Source: Psococerastis gibbosa | Lineage: Eukaryota > Arthropoda > Insecta > Psocodea > Psocidae | Length of the DNA: 64,000 nt | Assembly: GCA_963971405.1 (NCBI GenBank) | Contig: OZ020487.1 | Location: 10,575,344 to 10,639,343, forward strand | Reading direction: 5' to 3' | Shown here: positions 34,871 to 45,480 of the stretch, in pieces | How the letters are laid out: each line of letters opens with the position of its first letter | Position numbering within the stretch: the first letter of the stretch is position 1 | Position numbers and translations under genes: made by a program | Notes under the pieces: model-generated | What the model was told of the DNA's origin: nothing | What the model saw: the letters and a program-made list of their open reading frames with translations, nothing else | The model's database searches: none

Positions 34871-35500
34871 AAATCGCTGAGTAGGTAAAAAGTTATCATT
34901 ATTTATTGCTTGATTGGCAAAAGGTAATTGCAAAAATTTTAATTGAAACTTGCTCACTCAGAGTCAGTTATAAAGCAGTAGGCTTACAACTTAATTTCTA
35001 AATAAGAAACCTAATAATAAAATAATAGGAGAAAGTAATTACTTAAAAAAATAAAACATTAATAAATCTATTAAAAATACCTTTGTGAAGAAAAGAAGAC
35101 GCCTCCGACTAATATAATAAAATAAAATTAAAAAAATCACGTACACAACTCAAAAATTAAGCGATATACTTGGCGTGTAAAACATCGCGGCGAATCAGCG
35201 GGAGAGCGGAAGTGACGTCACACATCCGCTCTGCTCGAGCGCCGGTAAGCGACTGCCACTGGAGCTTCCAGACACCATCTTCCAGGCCTAATTACTTTAA
35301 TTATCCCCCGATAGGCTCCGCTAAAAGCTGCTGCTTTCTACTCGCTTTTTAACGCCTTGCACGATAAGAGGTGAGAGGTGATTTTATTATTTTTGTCTGA
35401 TTTTTTACACAGTGTTATATTATTAATCTATCGCTGGAGATATTTTTAACTTTTGAGGGTGAAAATTAGTTAAGTTTTTACGTCTTTTGGATGAGTTTGA
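34871..35500. other. Spacer, no gene recognised
   Basis: AT-rich with a GC-richer patch at 35185-35300 that shows no recognisable domain. Confidence 0.3.
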
Positions 35501-35890
35501 TTACTTACTTACTTAAAGTTTCCGGATCTATAGGACATGTTGATCCAAAACATTGCGGCGTAGATGGCCTTATCATTGGCATCTGAGGGAACTGTCCGGG
35601 ACTCAGCTTCTGCTAGTCTCGGGAAAACCTGAAGGTGGCCGTCATTTTGTCGTTGTCCGCATTCGCAAGTTGGGTCCTCCGCCAGTCCCCACCTACACAG
35701 GTTCACGCGGCATCTTGTAACCCCCGTTCTTAGCCTATTTTAGCTCCACCAGGTAGGGTATGGTAGTTGAGCGTGAGTATTTGGGGCTCAGTGCCAAACT
35801 TAACCCCATAGCCTGCAACCACTTCCAGCAGGTACCCCAGTTTTGCTAGATAAGGAAAATTCGATCTCAGGGCATCGTTCGATAGGTACA

Positions 35891-35923
<33 letters not shown>

Positions 35924-35930
35924 TTAATCG
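35501..35930 (-). pseudogene. LINE C-terminal fragment (CRWGLAEDPTCECG type)
   Basis: The minus strand encodes NLCRWGLAEDPTCECGQ, then a HLQVFPRLAEAE segment and AAMFWINMSYRSGNFK before the stop near 35507. The CxCG..H pattern and the final FWIN are typical of LINE ORF2 ends. Immediately upstream, in another frame, ~35730-35900 is also open. A long T-run (35890-35918 on plus) bounds it. A TACTTACTTACT tail lies at 35501-35512. Confidence 0.65.
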
Positions 35931-36234
35931 CATACAAACAATTTAATGAATGTATCCGATTGTGGACCTTTTCAGTCGCCTCTGTAGGTTATTATCCGTG
36001 ATGAGTACGACACGTCTCCGATTGCATGGCGTGTAAAGACTCGCACATGCGCAAGCACGTTACCACCTGGCCATCAAAGTCGATATTACTTCTGTGAAAG
36101 CCGCTGAAAGCATGTCTTCATTTGGATCTTTGGTGACACCTAGGCACTGCTGCAACCATTCATACCACATTCATGCGGTATACTTGTCAAAAGGATCTGT
36201 CTCCGCATTTTCGGTGTGTATACCTTTCAATTAA

Positions 36235-36621
36235 CGGAAATTACAGGAACTAACCCTGAACCGAGCCAAGAGCCAAATAAATGCAGCAATCTGCAATGCC
36301 ACGAAGAACACCCTCAAGACCCTAAGCACTGGCAAAAAGTGGGAGAATCTTGCTACAGTGGGACCCATTTGTAGGAACCTTGAGAGAGCTGAAGCTGTTG
36401 CTAGATTCCGCCTCAATACCGGCCATGACTACCTTCAGGCCCACCTATACCGCATTGGCCTTGCCGCCGATGACACATGTCCACTATGTCACGGTGGAAG
36501 AATGGACGAAGACCACCTGAGGGACTGCACGGCTCTCACCTACCCGAACGACGACTTGGTGAACCGCTACTGGGAAGCTCGGCGACGAATGGTTGAACTA
36601 CCATGTTCGGGCGTTGGATAA
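36235..36621 (+). pseudogene. LINE ORF2 C-terminal fragment (CPLCHGG type)
   Basis: The plus frame is open from a stop at ~36232 to 36621: ENLATVGPICRNLERAEAVA, RFRLNTGHDYLQAHLYRIGL, CPLCHGGRMDEDHLRDC (zinc-knuckle-like C..C..H..C) and YWEARRRMVELPCSGVG with a stop. This is a widespread arthropod LINE terminus. It is homologous to the shorter fragment at 40215-40433. Only ~125 codons remain. Confidence 0.75.
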
Positions 36622-37051
36622 AGTAGAGTATAGTAAGTAGGATCTGGAAAAATCTGGGCCACAACATATGCCTCAGATAGTTTCGGCCCCACAGATAGTA
36701 TTTGCAACGCAGGTAATTTCCGTCTGGTCCTCGGTTCGGACCAGTCATCAGTTCGGTTGGACCGAGTATAGAACCGAGCCGGACCGAACGGACCGAATCC
36801 ATTCAAAATTGATTGACGACCTCTTTGTGTTTGAGGTAGGGCGGGTGTTCATTCAAATTTTAAAAGAATATAATTACTCAAGTATTGACCGTGCAATGAT
36901 GACAAAAAAAATGGCTAAATTCGTTAAATAAGTAATGTGGGTTAAATGGATCCTTAAATTTAATTATTTATTGTAATAATACATGAAATAGGGTAACATG
37001 TTAATGTAGTGTTATATAGAGTATATATAACACTGACATTAAATTACTTTT
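36622..37051. other. Spacer with GGACCGAACGGACCGAAT patch
   Basis: The 36720-36800 stretch has repeated GGTTCGGACC / GGACCGA motifs that are partly palindromic. No gene was recognised. Confidence 0.3.
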
Positions 37052-37260
37052 GTTGAAGAGGTAACCTCCACGTTATAACTGAAATTAGAGGATATGGAAA
37101 AAACTGGGCTTGGGGCGGGATTCGAAGCATTGCCTGTTCATCAACTGTTCTTGTGCGGGTTGTGGTCGAGCGGTTAAGACGACGCCCCGGTTAGGCGTGG
37201 ATCGTGGGTTCGAATCCCGCCAAGCCCAGTTTTTCTATATCCTTTAATTTCGGTTAACAT
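37052..37260. mobile_element. tRNA-containing foldback element (PAL-1)
   Basis: The left arm (AACTGAAATTAGAGGATATGG, GGGCTTGGGGCGGGATTCGAA) is the inverse of the right arm (GGTTCGAATCCCGCCAAGCCC, CTATATCCTTTAATTTCGGTT). Between them is a tRNA-like unit with A box GGTCGAGCGGTTAAGAC at ~37163, an arm CGCC..GGCG and B box GGTTCGAATCC at ~37208. It is a tRNA-derived head turned into a snap-back unit. Related copies lie at 23461-23990 and 52020-52110. I do not call it a functional tRNA gene. Confidence 0.6.
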
Positions 37261-37651
37261 GTTAATGAACTAAACATGAAGAAACTTTAAAATTGTAAAT
37301 AAATTGATCTAATAAAAGCTCAACTTTTAGGCTATACAATACATACAGTAGCTACAATATTAACTTTACAAGGCGTTTAAGTACAATAAGCGTACAGGTA
37401 CTGTACGAGTACATACAATATTGTGGTTTGTAACAATAGCAATGAAATAACTTTTATCTACAGTATTTAGCGCGATTGTTTACTGTGGTATTTACAGAGC
37501 TTCAGAGTCTTTGTTAATGTAATGATGATTTAGGATTCTGATACTCGCCACTTTGCTTTTACTTTTTCCCCGCTTTAATCCCTAGGTGAGGACAGCAATA
37601 CGGCAGGTTCTCTTCCTCCACTCCTTGCGATTCTGTGTTTCGACTGTAGTT
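37261..37651. other. Spacer, nothing recognised
   Basis: AT-rich, with no coding or repeat signal I can name. Confidence 0.3.
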
Positions 37652-37659
37652 GCTCCTAC

Positions 37660-37839
37660 CATGGCCGTGCCCAGGGGGGTGGATCATGGGGTCCGGACCC
37701 CCCCCCCCCCGAAATAAATTTTTGTATGTAAACCTGTATATGGTTTGAAGAATTTATCCATTAATTCATTAATAAATTACGTTAAAAAAAAATGTTGGAC
37801 CCCCCCCCCCCCCGAAATCAAAACCTGGGCACGGCCTTG
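37660..37839. mobile_element. G-run hAT-like element with perfect 8-bp duplication
   Basis: The ends CATGGCCGTGCCCAGG and CCTGGGCACGGCCTTG are inverted with one mismatch. It is flanked by identical GCTCCTAC (37652-37659, 37840-37847). Two C-runs lie at 37699-37711 and 37800-37813. The element is 180 bp and non-coding. Confidence 0.85.
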
Positions 37840-37958
37840 GCTCCTACAATCCTAGGATCTTGGCGAACTTCTTTTTCCCTCAGCTTCGATATGTCTTACC
37901 CGCTTTATTTACTCTGCACTCGCCACATGATATTTTTATTTATTGATATACCGCCGCG

Positions 37959-38234
37959 TACAGTAAAATTCCAATTATATCTGAATCATTTTCAGGCCAA
38001 AACATGTGAGCGGATGATTGACTTAGCGGCCCGAAAATTAGCGAACTTGCTTATTTTCAGTTCAGTTAACCTAGACTTTCTCTCATTTTCGTACTGTAAG
38101 TTACTAATACTCAAATAATTAATTAATAAAGATTGCATACAGTCCAGAAAATACGCTCTTTTTGTCAAAAATATACCCTTTTTTGAGAGCTCCAATTATC
38201 CGAATTTGTTCTCAGATAATTGGAGCCTACTGTA
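37959..38234. mobile_element. pogo/Tigger-like MITE (272 bp)
   Basis: It starts CAGTAAAATTCCAATTATAT and ends in the inverse of CAGTAGGCTCCAATTATCTG, with TA on each side (37959-37960, 38233-38234). Like the element at 7340 it has CAGTA-type termini but a different interior. No transposase. Confidence 0.65.
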
Positions 38235-38292
38235 TTATAACACTGTACGAAATCTCTGTAAAACTTCACTGTGATATGGAACGACATCATCT

Positions 38293-38671
38293 CGCTCACG
38301 CACGAGAAAAGTGACACATTTCAAAAAATTGCAAAATTGAGTTATTTATACAAAAATGTCGAGGAAAATATAGCAAATTTTATTAATGTAGTGTGACATA
38401 TCTAGTTTAATTTGTTTCCATAAGATCGTTTTGTCACTGATCCATTGTCAAGTTTGACTACTTCGGGTTTGGCAATACTGACGTAATTCGGAATGTGCTC
38501 CAGGCGTTGACGTGGTAATTACACTTCTCTTTCAAGTAAACTGTCACATCTCAAAAGTGTTAAGTGCCTCGATTGTACTACAAGTAAAAACTAAAAAATT
38601 GTCAGAACTAAAATTTGAATTATCTCAAAAGTCAATATTTAGAAATGTGTCACTTTTCTCGTGCATGAGCG
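38293..38671. mobile_element. MITE-M copy 2 (379 bp)
   Basis: Collinear with 15653-16030, including the terminal inverted repeats CGCTCACGCACGAGAAAAGT / ACTTTTCTCGTGCATGAGCG. Confidence 0.8.
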
Positions 38672-39190
38672 ACTGTCCTTCACATTGTGCAATGCTAACA
38701 GCAAATAAGGCTTCACAATTGTACTAAAAAAATAACACAATCAGGCCTACCTATATAACTAATAGGCTATGATAGTCTACAAACACCGCATCATATAATT
38801 TTATAGAGTTACTTTTCCATAAAGATACTTGAAGTTGGAAACACAATTTTTGTTGAAATAAAAAACCACTTTTTAGCCACGATTTCCAAGGTTTTTCTGT
38901 CAGCAACTGCATACAGGCTATAGTAAAATTGCTCATAGCATGAGTGGTCTCCATATTAATATTAAAAATTAGCAACTACTGCTTCTTTTTTTCGTCCACA
39001 TTTTCAGGTGACGTTTCAACTATGACAGGTGCGTTAATAGGTGATAACTTGTTGGAAATTCTACGCCTAACAGTATTTTCTTGGTCCATTTTATTATCCC
39101 ACGTACCAATGGAAGCTAGTCGGTGTACTAGTTCAGCCGCTGGGGTATCTGTTTCTCTCCCTTTATAAGACCTGGAATCATATCAGTCGG
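38672..39190. other. Spacer, no gene recognised
   Basis: Short chance frames on both strands (for example 38944-39168). No domain was recognised. Confidence 0.3.
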
Positions 39191-39823
39191 TAAGGCGGGG
39201 ATTCCACCGACCGGCTAGGGCTAAATACAAAACGGTGACGTAGTAGCAGACATTCATGACTTAGGCGGGGTTTCCACCGACCTCGCATTGCAGAATGCAA
39301 ATGACATTGACGGAAATTTGAATTTTTCTTTTTATAGAAATCTATTAAAATGTTTGTACTTAACACATCCCATGACGCCATTTTTTAATTTTAGTTTGTT
39401 TGTGATTTTACTGTATGATCATTGATCAATTTTAACTATGGCACAAAGGAAAACAAACATTTCCGTCAATAATAAATAAATAAATAAATAAATAAATAAG
39501 GACTTCTTTGTTCTATTACTAAGCGAACCTACCGGAGTTAGGGCTATAAAGCCCTCTCTTACACTCAACTAGGAATGCCCGGGACCGCCCGCTTTACATG
39601 CCCTCCGAAGCATGGCCAGAAAATGTAGGAAGTGTAGGACTCGAACCAACAACCTTTCGGGTGAAAGTCAGAGTCCGTACCACTACTCTACATGTCCCGA
39701 TGTCAATGTCATTTGCATTCTGCAATGCGAGGTCGGTGGAAACCCCACCTAATTCATGAATGTCTGCTACCACGTCACCGTTTTTGTATTTAGCCCTAGC
39801 CGGTCGGTGGAATCCCCGCCTTA
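39191..39823. mobile_element. PIF/Harbinger-like MITE-P with nested SINE-A
   Basis: It has long inverted arms (~120-200 bp) from GGCGGGGATTCCACCGACCG to the inverse CGGTCGGTGGAATCCCCGCC, and 3-bp flanks TAA / TTA (TWA target preference as in PIF/Harbinger). SINE-A sits at 39469-39697. On either side of it a GTCAAT repeat suggests its target duplication. Other MITE-P copies: 53708, 54967, 56048 and 63571. Confidence 0.75.
39469..39697 (-). mobile_element. SINE-A nested in MITE-P
   Basis: Minus-strand, near full length, with a long AAATAAAT tail at the left and CTACATGTCC at the right. Removing it rejoins TTTCCGTCAAT to GTCATTTGCATTCTG, as in intact MITE-P copies. Confidence 0.9.
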
Positions 39824-40214
39824 ATATATATTATATGTTTTGGGGGGAGGGGAACAAGACCAGATCGCTTCTAGTTTTCAACTTTTTTCCGCGGACATAG
39901 ACCCGAAACAACGTTGAATTCTACCAACCAAGCCACTTTATTACCACTCACTCGACATCTATTATAACAGGCAAATTATGCATTACAACAACTCACATTA
40001 GTTAATTTCGTCTTAAAATGCCCCATCGTTTCCATATTGTACTGTATGTAGTAGCGTACGTCTGCTTCAATACAATGAGGTGTTTATTTGTTTGTTGAGC
40101 CATTTGGATGGCGCTAACTAACTGAGCTGTACAGCAACTGTCAGATTCAAAGAAGAGATGGGGGGGGGGGATACATTTACCATCCACCCTAAAATTAACA
40201 ACTTTTGTTTGCAG
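39824..40214. other. Spacer, nothing recognised
   Basis: G-runs at 39841-39852 and 40160-40169. No gene seen. Confidence 0.3.
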
Positions 40215-40436
40215 GCTTAAAAATTGGAATTAAGTCACCCGGTTACATTTGGCCACAATAAGAAATGTCCCCTGTATAACGAAGGTGAAATGAATGCAGA
40301 GCATTTACTAGAGTGTCCAGCCCTGGTAGAAGACGTGGAAGATCAAACGGACTACATCTTCTGGGAGACAGCAAGGAGATACTGGTCAGCGCGTCACCAA
40401 ATGGCTAACCGGCCAAGGGTGGGCGTTGGCTAGAAA
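40215..40436 (+). pseudogene. LINE C-terminal tail fragment
   Basis: KKCPLYNEGEMNAEHLLECP then RRYWSARHQMANRPRVGVG and a stop. It is homologous to the end of 36235-36621 (CPLC..EHL..C, YWEAR..VG). The second zinc-ligand Cys is Tyr here. ~70 codons remain. Confidence 0.65.
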
Positions 40437-40505
40437 GGAAGTAAGAAATGACACCAGTTCGGATTCTGAAAATTCTGAAAATGCAATATTGTTGCATTTT
40501 CTTAT

Positions 40506-41319
40506 TGCTTTCCAATTCATACGTAGTATAAGGAAAGATGGCCAAAATTTTCGACCCCGAGATTTCATCGTATTTACACGTTTTGAGGTCCCAGGAACCC
40601 AAAAAAGTGTTTTTTACGAAATGTCTGTCTGTCGCTCGCTTTCTGTTCATCGATTTCCGGGCAAACTACTCGGTAAATTTGTATGAAATTTGGCATGTAG
40701 GTTTAAAAAAATTATACCTCGGGGCAATTTTTTCTATTTTAGGCTAACTCAATTTGGGGGGTTTTATTCTCTAAAAACTCCAAATAAAAAGTCTAAAAAC
40801 ATTATTTCTCCAAAACGACTCAAACGATTTCTTTTAAATTCACATATATTGTAGTTGTCATTAATGTTAATAAAATGCGGAGGGTCACTTGCCCCTTGAT
40901 AGTTTGCTTCTGGGGGTAAAAAAATAAAAATAACTAAATTTTAATGAAAAATGACTAAAAAATAATTTTTCTGTGAAACCTTTCTATCGATGATTTCTAC
41001 CTTACGGCATGTTTTAGGTGTTAAATTTAGTAACGAAACCGGAAAGGTTGCTTTCCCAAAAAACTATTTGGTTTTGAAATTCACGCTCAAATGCATTGCG
41101 TGCCCTGCCATAATAAATGTGTGGTAATGTGTTGGTCTGACGTACCTAGAATTCACCTCACCTCCAATGACATCAGATGGGTAACCCCCCCCCCCCCCCC
41201 CCCCCGAGATATCCGAAATTTAACCATACAAAAATTATTTACTATGAAATTACACATTTTCTCTATCTATACTAATTGATAAATTGGAAAATGTTCGAGT
41301 AAACTTGGACCGGTTCTTT
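40506..41319 (+). repeat. REP-Q copy 2
   Basis: Starts TGCTTTCCAATTCATACGTA and ends TTGGACCGGTTCTTT. The CTGT array is reduced to CTGTCTGTCGCTCGC. A run of 20 C is at 41186-41205, where copy 1 has only CACCC. Confidence 0.85.
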
Positions 41320-41690
41320 GCTTACCTGAAGGACGCCGGGGAGCATATTGCTGACGGGCCATTAGTGCTAGTGCCGTCACTGGTCAGAGGAGTTGCCATC
41401 ACAGTGTGGCGGGGTGGGGGAGGGGTGACTGTGATGAGCAGATGGTTTCTTTGGTTCATCACCGGCACTGCTGTCCCGTTTTGCTCAACCTTCCGGACTG
41501 GTTGACTGTTCGAAAATTTTTTTTTAGGTTGGTCGACCAATCCAGTCATCGCTCCCAGTTTGTCCTAGAAGAATATTGGAATAAATATGATTGGCTGTAA
41601 GGGTTAAGTTCGACTCGTATATCTGTACTTGGTTACTCGGGCTTGCCCCCGAGATTAGCATCGCCGGATCCGTTGAAACCTATGATATGT
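41320..41690. other. Spacer, no clear gene
   Basis: There is a GC-richer 41330-41520 segment with overlapping frames on both strands. No domain recognised. Confidence 0.3.
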
Positions 41691-41692
41691 AC

Positions 41693-41920
41693 TTGGTTAA
41701 GTCATGCTTTCACCTGTTTCATTGCGTCAATGTCCTCAGCGTGTCCATTGTCGCTTGCAGTCGGTGTAGGTTGACATCGAGAACGTATACCAGTTTGCCA
41801 ACGACAAAAAGTCTTACGGAAACAATACAAATAATGTCCGAAATCCATGGGGTCATTGACATTGGTCAAGAGACCTATGGGCCACTATAAGCCTGGGTCA
41901 ATAAAAAGTCCTTAAAAAAT
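41693..41920 (+). mobile_element. SINE-C copy 1
   Basis: It shares TTAAGTCA..CACCTGTTTCATTG..GTCAATG, GGTTGACATCGAG, GGAAACAATA.AAATAATG and CATGGGGTCATTGACATTGG with 61797-62105. The tail GGTCAATAAAAAGTCCTT resembles the SINE-A tail. It may use the same LINE partner. Confidence 0.6.
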
Positions 41921-42194
41921 AATAACTAACTAACTAAGTCCTTAATATGTTACGTGAAAAATTAATATTTTTTCTTACACAAATCTGTACTTAGAACCCA
42001 CCATTTAAGTAGATGGCCTAAATGCCAGGGTAACTGGATAAATGACGACATTAATCCAATATATATGGATTGTTGTAAAGTCACTATAACTTTCATTAGA
42101 AAGGTTGCTAGATTTTCCAGACTAGCTTCAGAATAACATAATTATGCGTCATTTAGCATGGTATGCATGTAGAGTACATACTTTAGCATATTGA

Positions 42195-42260
42195 GTGTAT
42201 CAGAGGGCTTCACTTAATAGTCCTAACAGCTAGGTTGGTTCAGCAATAGAGAAAAAAATA
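42195..42260 (+). repeat. SINE 3' tail fragment
   Basis: AGAGGGCTTCACTTAATAGTCC..AGCTAGGTTGGTTCAGCAATAG resembles the 3' tail shared by SINE-A and SINE-C. No head is present. Confidence 0.45.
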
Positions 42261-42369
42261 ATCTTTATTACTAAGTCTGCATATAACTTCAAATTCACAT
42301 TAACACGATAACATTATTTTTTAAAAAATATATAAAAATACCAAATATAGATTTTAAAAAATTAAAATC

Positions 42370-42505
42370 CAAAAAAATTAGATAAAGTCCATAATAAAAA
42401 TAAAAATAACATAATTATGGCAGCCTAAGTACCTACTTAATTAGATAAGAGCCGTAATAAAAAATGTAAATAAAAAATAACATATGGCAGACTAAGTACC
42501 TAGCC
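42370..42505. repeat. Two-copy AT-rich tandem duplication
   Basis: ATTAGATAAAGTCCATAATAAAAATA..GGCAGCCTAAGTACCTA is repeated as ATTAGATAAGAGCCGTAATAAAAAAT..GGCAGACTAAGTACCTA. The unit is ~63 bp. Confidence 0.7.
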
Positions 42506-42889
42506 GGCACAAGAAGCACTTCTTCCTTGAGAAAATATCATTACCTATACACACGATACCGTTCTTTATGTGGAGAAATGAGGCGGAATGAGACCCCAGA
42601 GCTGGGAAAGCTATGAATATTACTCTGATGTTAGCGACGAAAACCTCCCCCTTGGGAGCGAGGTACGGTATGTCATTCAGGAAGGGGAGGGGGTAACATA
42701 AATTACCTTTTTGAGAGATATTTTTCTCTGCTGACTTTTGGAAAAGGGCACGCGAGGCAGTACTTGAAGTAATGGTTTTAGCATCTTAGTCACAGCTTGA
42801 GTGGGGTACATTAAACGGATAAAAATATTGCAAGATATCGCATCGCTTTGAATGAGACAGCTTGACCCTGCAGTTTTATCATAGGCATG

Positions 42890-42995
42890 GACGGATGCAA
42901 AGGGGGGGGGGGTGCGAGGAGGTAGCTGCCAAATTTAGTAAAGCTATTGTAAGTTAATTTATTACGCTTTGAATCACAATATCAACACGTGACTC
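42890..42995. repeat. G-run element fragment (GACGGAT type)
   Basis: GGACGGATGCAAAGG with an 11-G run, followed by AAATTTAGTAAAGC..AAGTTAATTTATTACGCT, the inverse of the interior of 61148-61325. Ends incomplete. Confidence 0.5.
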
Positions 42996-43257
42996 GGTTC
43001 ATCACTTTTACAGTACAATAATTAATGACGCTTAATAATTTCCCTACTTTTAAAGTTTAAATAGGTAATCCATACAGTTCTGAATGTAAACAACAATCAA
43101 AATTTAATATAAAATTGTTGTCGTTTTGTTTACATTTTACAATTACACCCCATAACAGTAATTCAGTAACATAAAATATGTTCATTTGCGAATCATGTAG
43201 TTGTAACTGAGACCATAGAAAACCATCGAGTATAATATGAAATATGAAATCACTTAC

Positions 43258-43439
43258 AGGCCACATAATGTAACTGATGTAATTAGGTGCATAGACTTCA
43301 TCTTCGTCGCTTATCACAGGTTGCTGAGGCTGTCTGGAGCTAATGCCCAGCATACTGTGCATAGACCGTGGAATTTGACGGAAGTAGTACCGGTTAACAT
43401 TCCGCTCCCCTTTTATACACTTGAAACTGAAAACTGCCG
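43258..43439 (-). CDS. ARRDC gene exon d (C-terminal tail)
   Basis: The minus strand has GCTGTTTCAG before the exon and GTAAGT after it. The exon starts with two bases that complete the split codon left by exon c (46847), giving an open frame of 60 codons. It reads FSFKCIKGERNVN, MHSMLGISSRQPQQP and an acidic DEDEVYAPNYISY stretch. Vertebrate and insect alpha-arrestins end with a comparable acidic segment before an FAPRYPVY-like motif, so APNYISY is a plausible counterpart, though no PPxY (Nedd4-binding) motif is visible here. Either another exon follows the donor, or the frame reads on to a stop at 43057. Phase agreement and position are the main evidence. Confidence 0.6.
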
Positions 43440-43934
43440 CTGAAACAGCAAAAAACAAGCCTTTGATACATTATACCCTATTGAAACTCAATACCGTACC
43501 TACTACAGCAGCTACGTAAAAAGCAATGAGCCCATTTAAGCATTTATTATACTTAAAATACAATATAAGCAATATATACTTCTACAATAAGACATTGCTA
43601 TTATCTAATTAGTGGAATTAGTGCAAAGTTATTTTTATTAGTTACGTATCACTTCCACAAAGTCACTGGAGAAACTCTTGAATGGATTCGGTATCGAGTG
43701 GGCCCTCACAAGCAAATTAGAAAATATAAAGACATTTTTAACAATATTTTTGATTTTGATCCATTATTATATTTATTAAGATTATAACATGACGGTAAAT
43801 TAAAATAATGTTAGTTAACTAATTCATTCATTTAAAACGCAATTGAATTTTTTTTTAATATCTCGCTTCGAAACACTTCAAGACCAGTTTTTTTAATAGC
43901 ATAGCTCAAGAATCGTCAGGACATTATGTTCAAG

Positions 43935-44150
43935 GACAAAGGGCCTCGCAATGACATGCCACCCGGAGCCTCACGATGGGTAAGGCCGCCACTGAGTACC
44001 AAACGGGGCTTGGGACCGCTTCGCGGCCCCGCCCCCCCCCCTTGCGTCTACGGCGGGCGGAAGCTCGCCCCTTCGGGGCCTCGCATTAGGCATTACGCAG
44101 CTCGCCCCTTCGAGGCTCGCATGACAACTGAGAAGGGTCGCCCTATTTAG
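43935..44150. repeat. GC-rich island with CTCGCCCCTTCGGGG motifs
   Basis: ~215 bp of very GC-rich DNA with GCTCGCCCCTTCGGGGCCTCGC and a second GCTCGCCCCTTCGAGGCTCGC, and a 9-10 C-run at ~44031. It is abruptly bounded by AT-rich DNA. Interior GGCCGCCACTGAGTACC resembles the CCACTG ends of G-run elements. Probably an inserted element, not coding. Confidence 0.4.
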
Positions 44151-45284
44151 TTGTTGAATCCAAACCAAGCATACATTTCAATTTACATTTCAATTTTTTT
44201 AACACATGTCTATGTCCATGGCCCTGGTTTCAAACTTTATCTGGTTATTTTAATTGTAATTTTAAATTGCAGCCGATAAAAAATACCCATCAGCTTCGGC
44301 TTCAACCAACAAAAACGGTTAATCCCGGAATCCCGGACACAGTAAAAGAAGAGAATTTCGCTCATAAGCAAAACATACAATTGTCCACCATTCATAAGAG
44401 GCAACTTGACCCCTCTAGAACAGTCCCCTGCACATCAAATCAAATCAAATCAAATCAAATTTATTAAATCAAATCAAAACAACATTTACAATATTAAAAA
44501 AGAAATGGAGGAGGGGCCCAAAGGAAAGGTCCCGTGCTGGGCCCCCCTTTAAAAGTACAAGTGAAAAATTAGCACAAGTGAAAATTAGTTTAGCTTATGG
44601 ACATGGAAATCTCCCTTTTTTGAGGTCCGGACACAGGCAAAGAAGAGAATTTCGCTTATAAGCAAAACATAAAGCTCAAATTGACTCAACGTTTTAGTTA
44701 GAAAACTTTTGTATGGGAAAAAGAAATTGGCTGTTTTTAGGGGTTTTCTGGCAATTATTCGAATTTTTTTCACCGTAAAAACCATCGTTGAATTTCAATG
44801 AACATTAAAAAAAAGAATTGTCCAAATTGGTCCAGGCGTTGTTGAGTTATGCGCTTACCAACACATTTGCGATTCATTTTTATATTAAAGAAGATGTAAA
44901 ATTAATAATATTGTAATACAACAAAATATTTAAGGAACAAGCACCGTAGCTTCAATTCGAAAAACAATTTAGCCAAAAGCATCTGTTGCATTCCTTTTCG
45001 GTTATCAAAATTTCAATAAAACTGATGTCCGGTATGGTATTTTGATTTAATGCAATAATTTAAAAATAACAACTCCATTCAGTCAACTATATGTTGGCAA
45101 TTTTGTTTCATTATTGATAATATTGTTTGCTACTGCTATAAATGAATTGTACATACTGTAAGTTAATCTTCGAGTTGTCTTCAAATTTCAGAAATTTCCA
45201 TTCGAAGACAAAATGGGTTATTATTTTTTAAGGGGTAAGTTTACTTAAGTAAAGGGTGAAGGTATTTTACAACTGCGACCATCA
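44151..45284. other. ARRDC intron region with simple repeats
   Basis: 44427-44476 is (ATCAA)n and 44478-44560 is an inverse LINE 3' tail. This stretch lies between ARRDC exons c and d and is intronic if that gene model is right. Confidence 0.45.
44427..44560 (-). repeat. (ATCAA)n tract plus LINE 3' tail
   Basis: TCAAATCAAATCAAATCAAA then GGAGGGGCCCAAAGGAAAGG..CCCGTGCTGGGCCCCCCTTT, the inverse of 33535-33600. It is a 5'-truncated retroposed LINE end. Confidence 0.6.
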
Positions 45285-45480
45285 AGGTCGTAGCCAGAGG
45301 GGGGGGGTCCAGGGGGTCCGGACTACTGTAAGTAAGTGGGTCACTGTAAGTACCCTCCCCCCCCCCCCCCCGGGAAAATTTTACAAAGCCCCAAACTTTA
45401 CTAGCCAATGACCTCACACCATAGCATGATACACCTTGTAGGCTAATGCAAAAAAGCAAAAAAAAAAAAAAAAAAAAATG
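45285..45480. repeat. G-run element fragment and poly-A tract
   Basis: CAAGGTCGTAGCCAGAGGG, GTCCAGGGGGTCCGGAC and a C-run at 45357-45372 match the 25883 family. A ~20-base A-run lies at 45459-45478. Confidence 0.5.

Noticed and set aside
36720..36806. Regulatory palindrome cluster (GGACCGAACGG)
   Set aside because: The repeated GGTTCGGACC motifs are suggestive but degenerate, with no nearby gene to regulate.
37155..37228. Functional tRNA gene on the plus strand
   Set aside because: A and B boxes and a CGCC/GGCG arm are present, but the acceptor stem does not pair cleanly, the anticodon loop lacks the usual U33, and the unit lies inside a foldback repeat with sister copies.
43926..44150. Proline/arginine-rich 74-aa protein
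   Set aside because: It lies wholly in a GC-rich repeat-like island with a C-run and has no recognisable domain.
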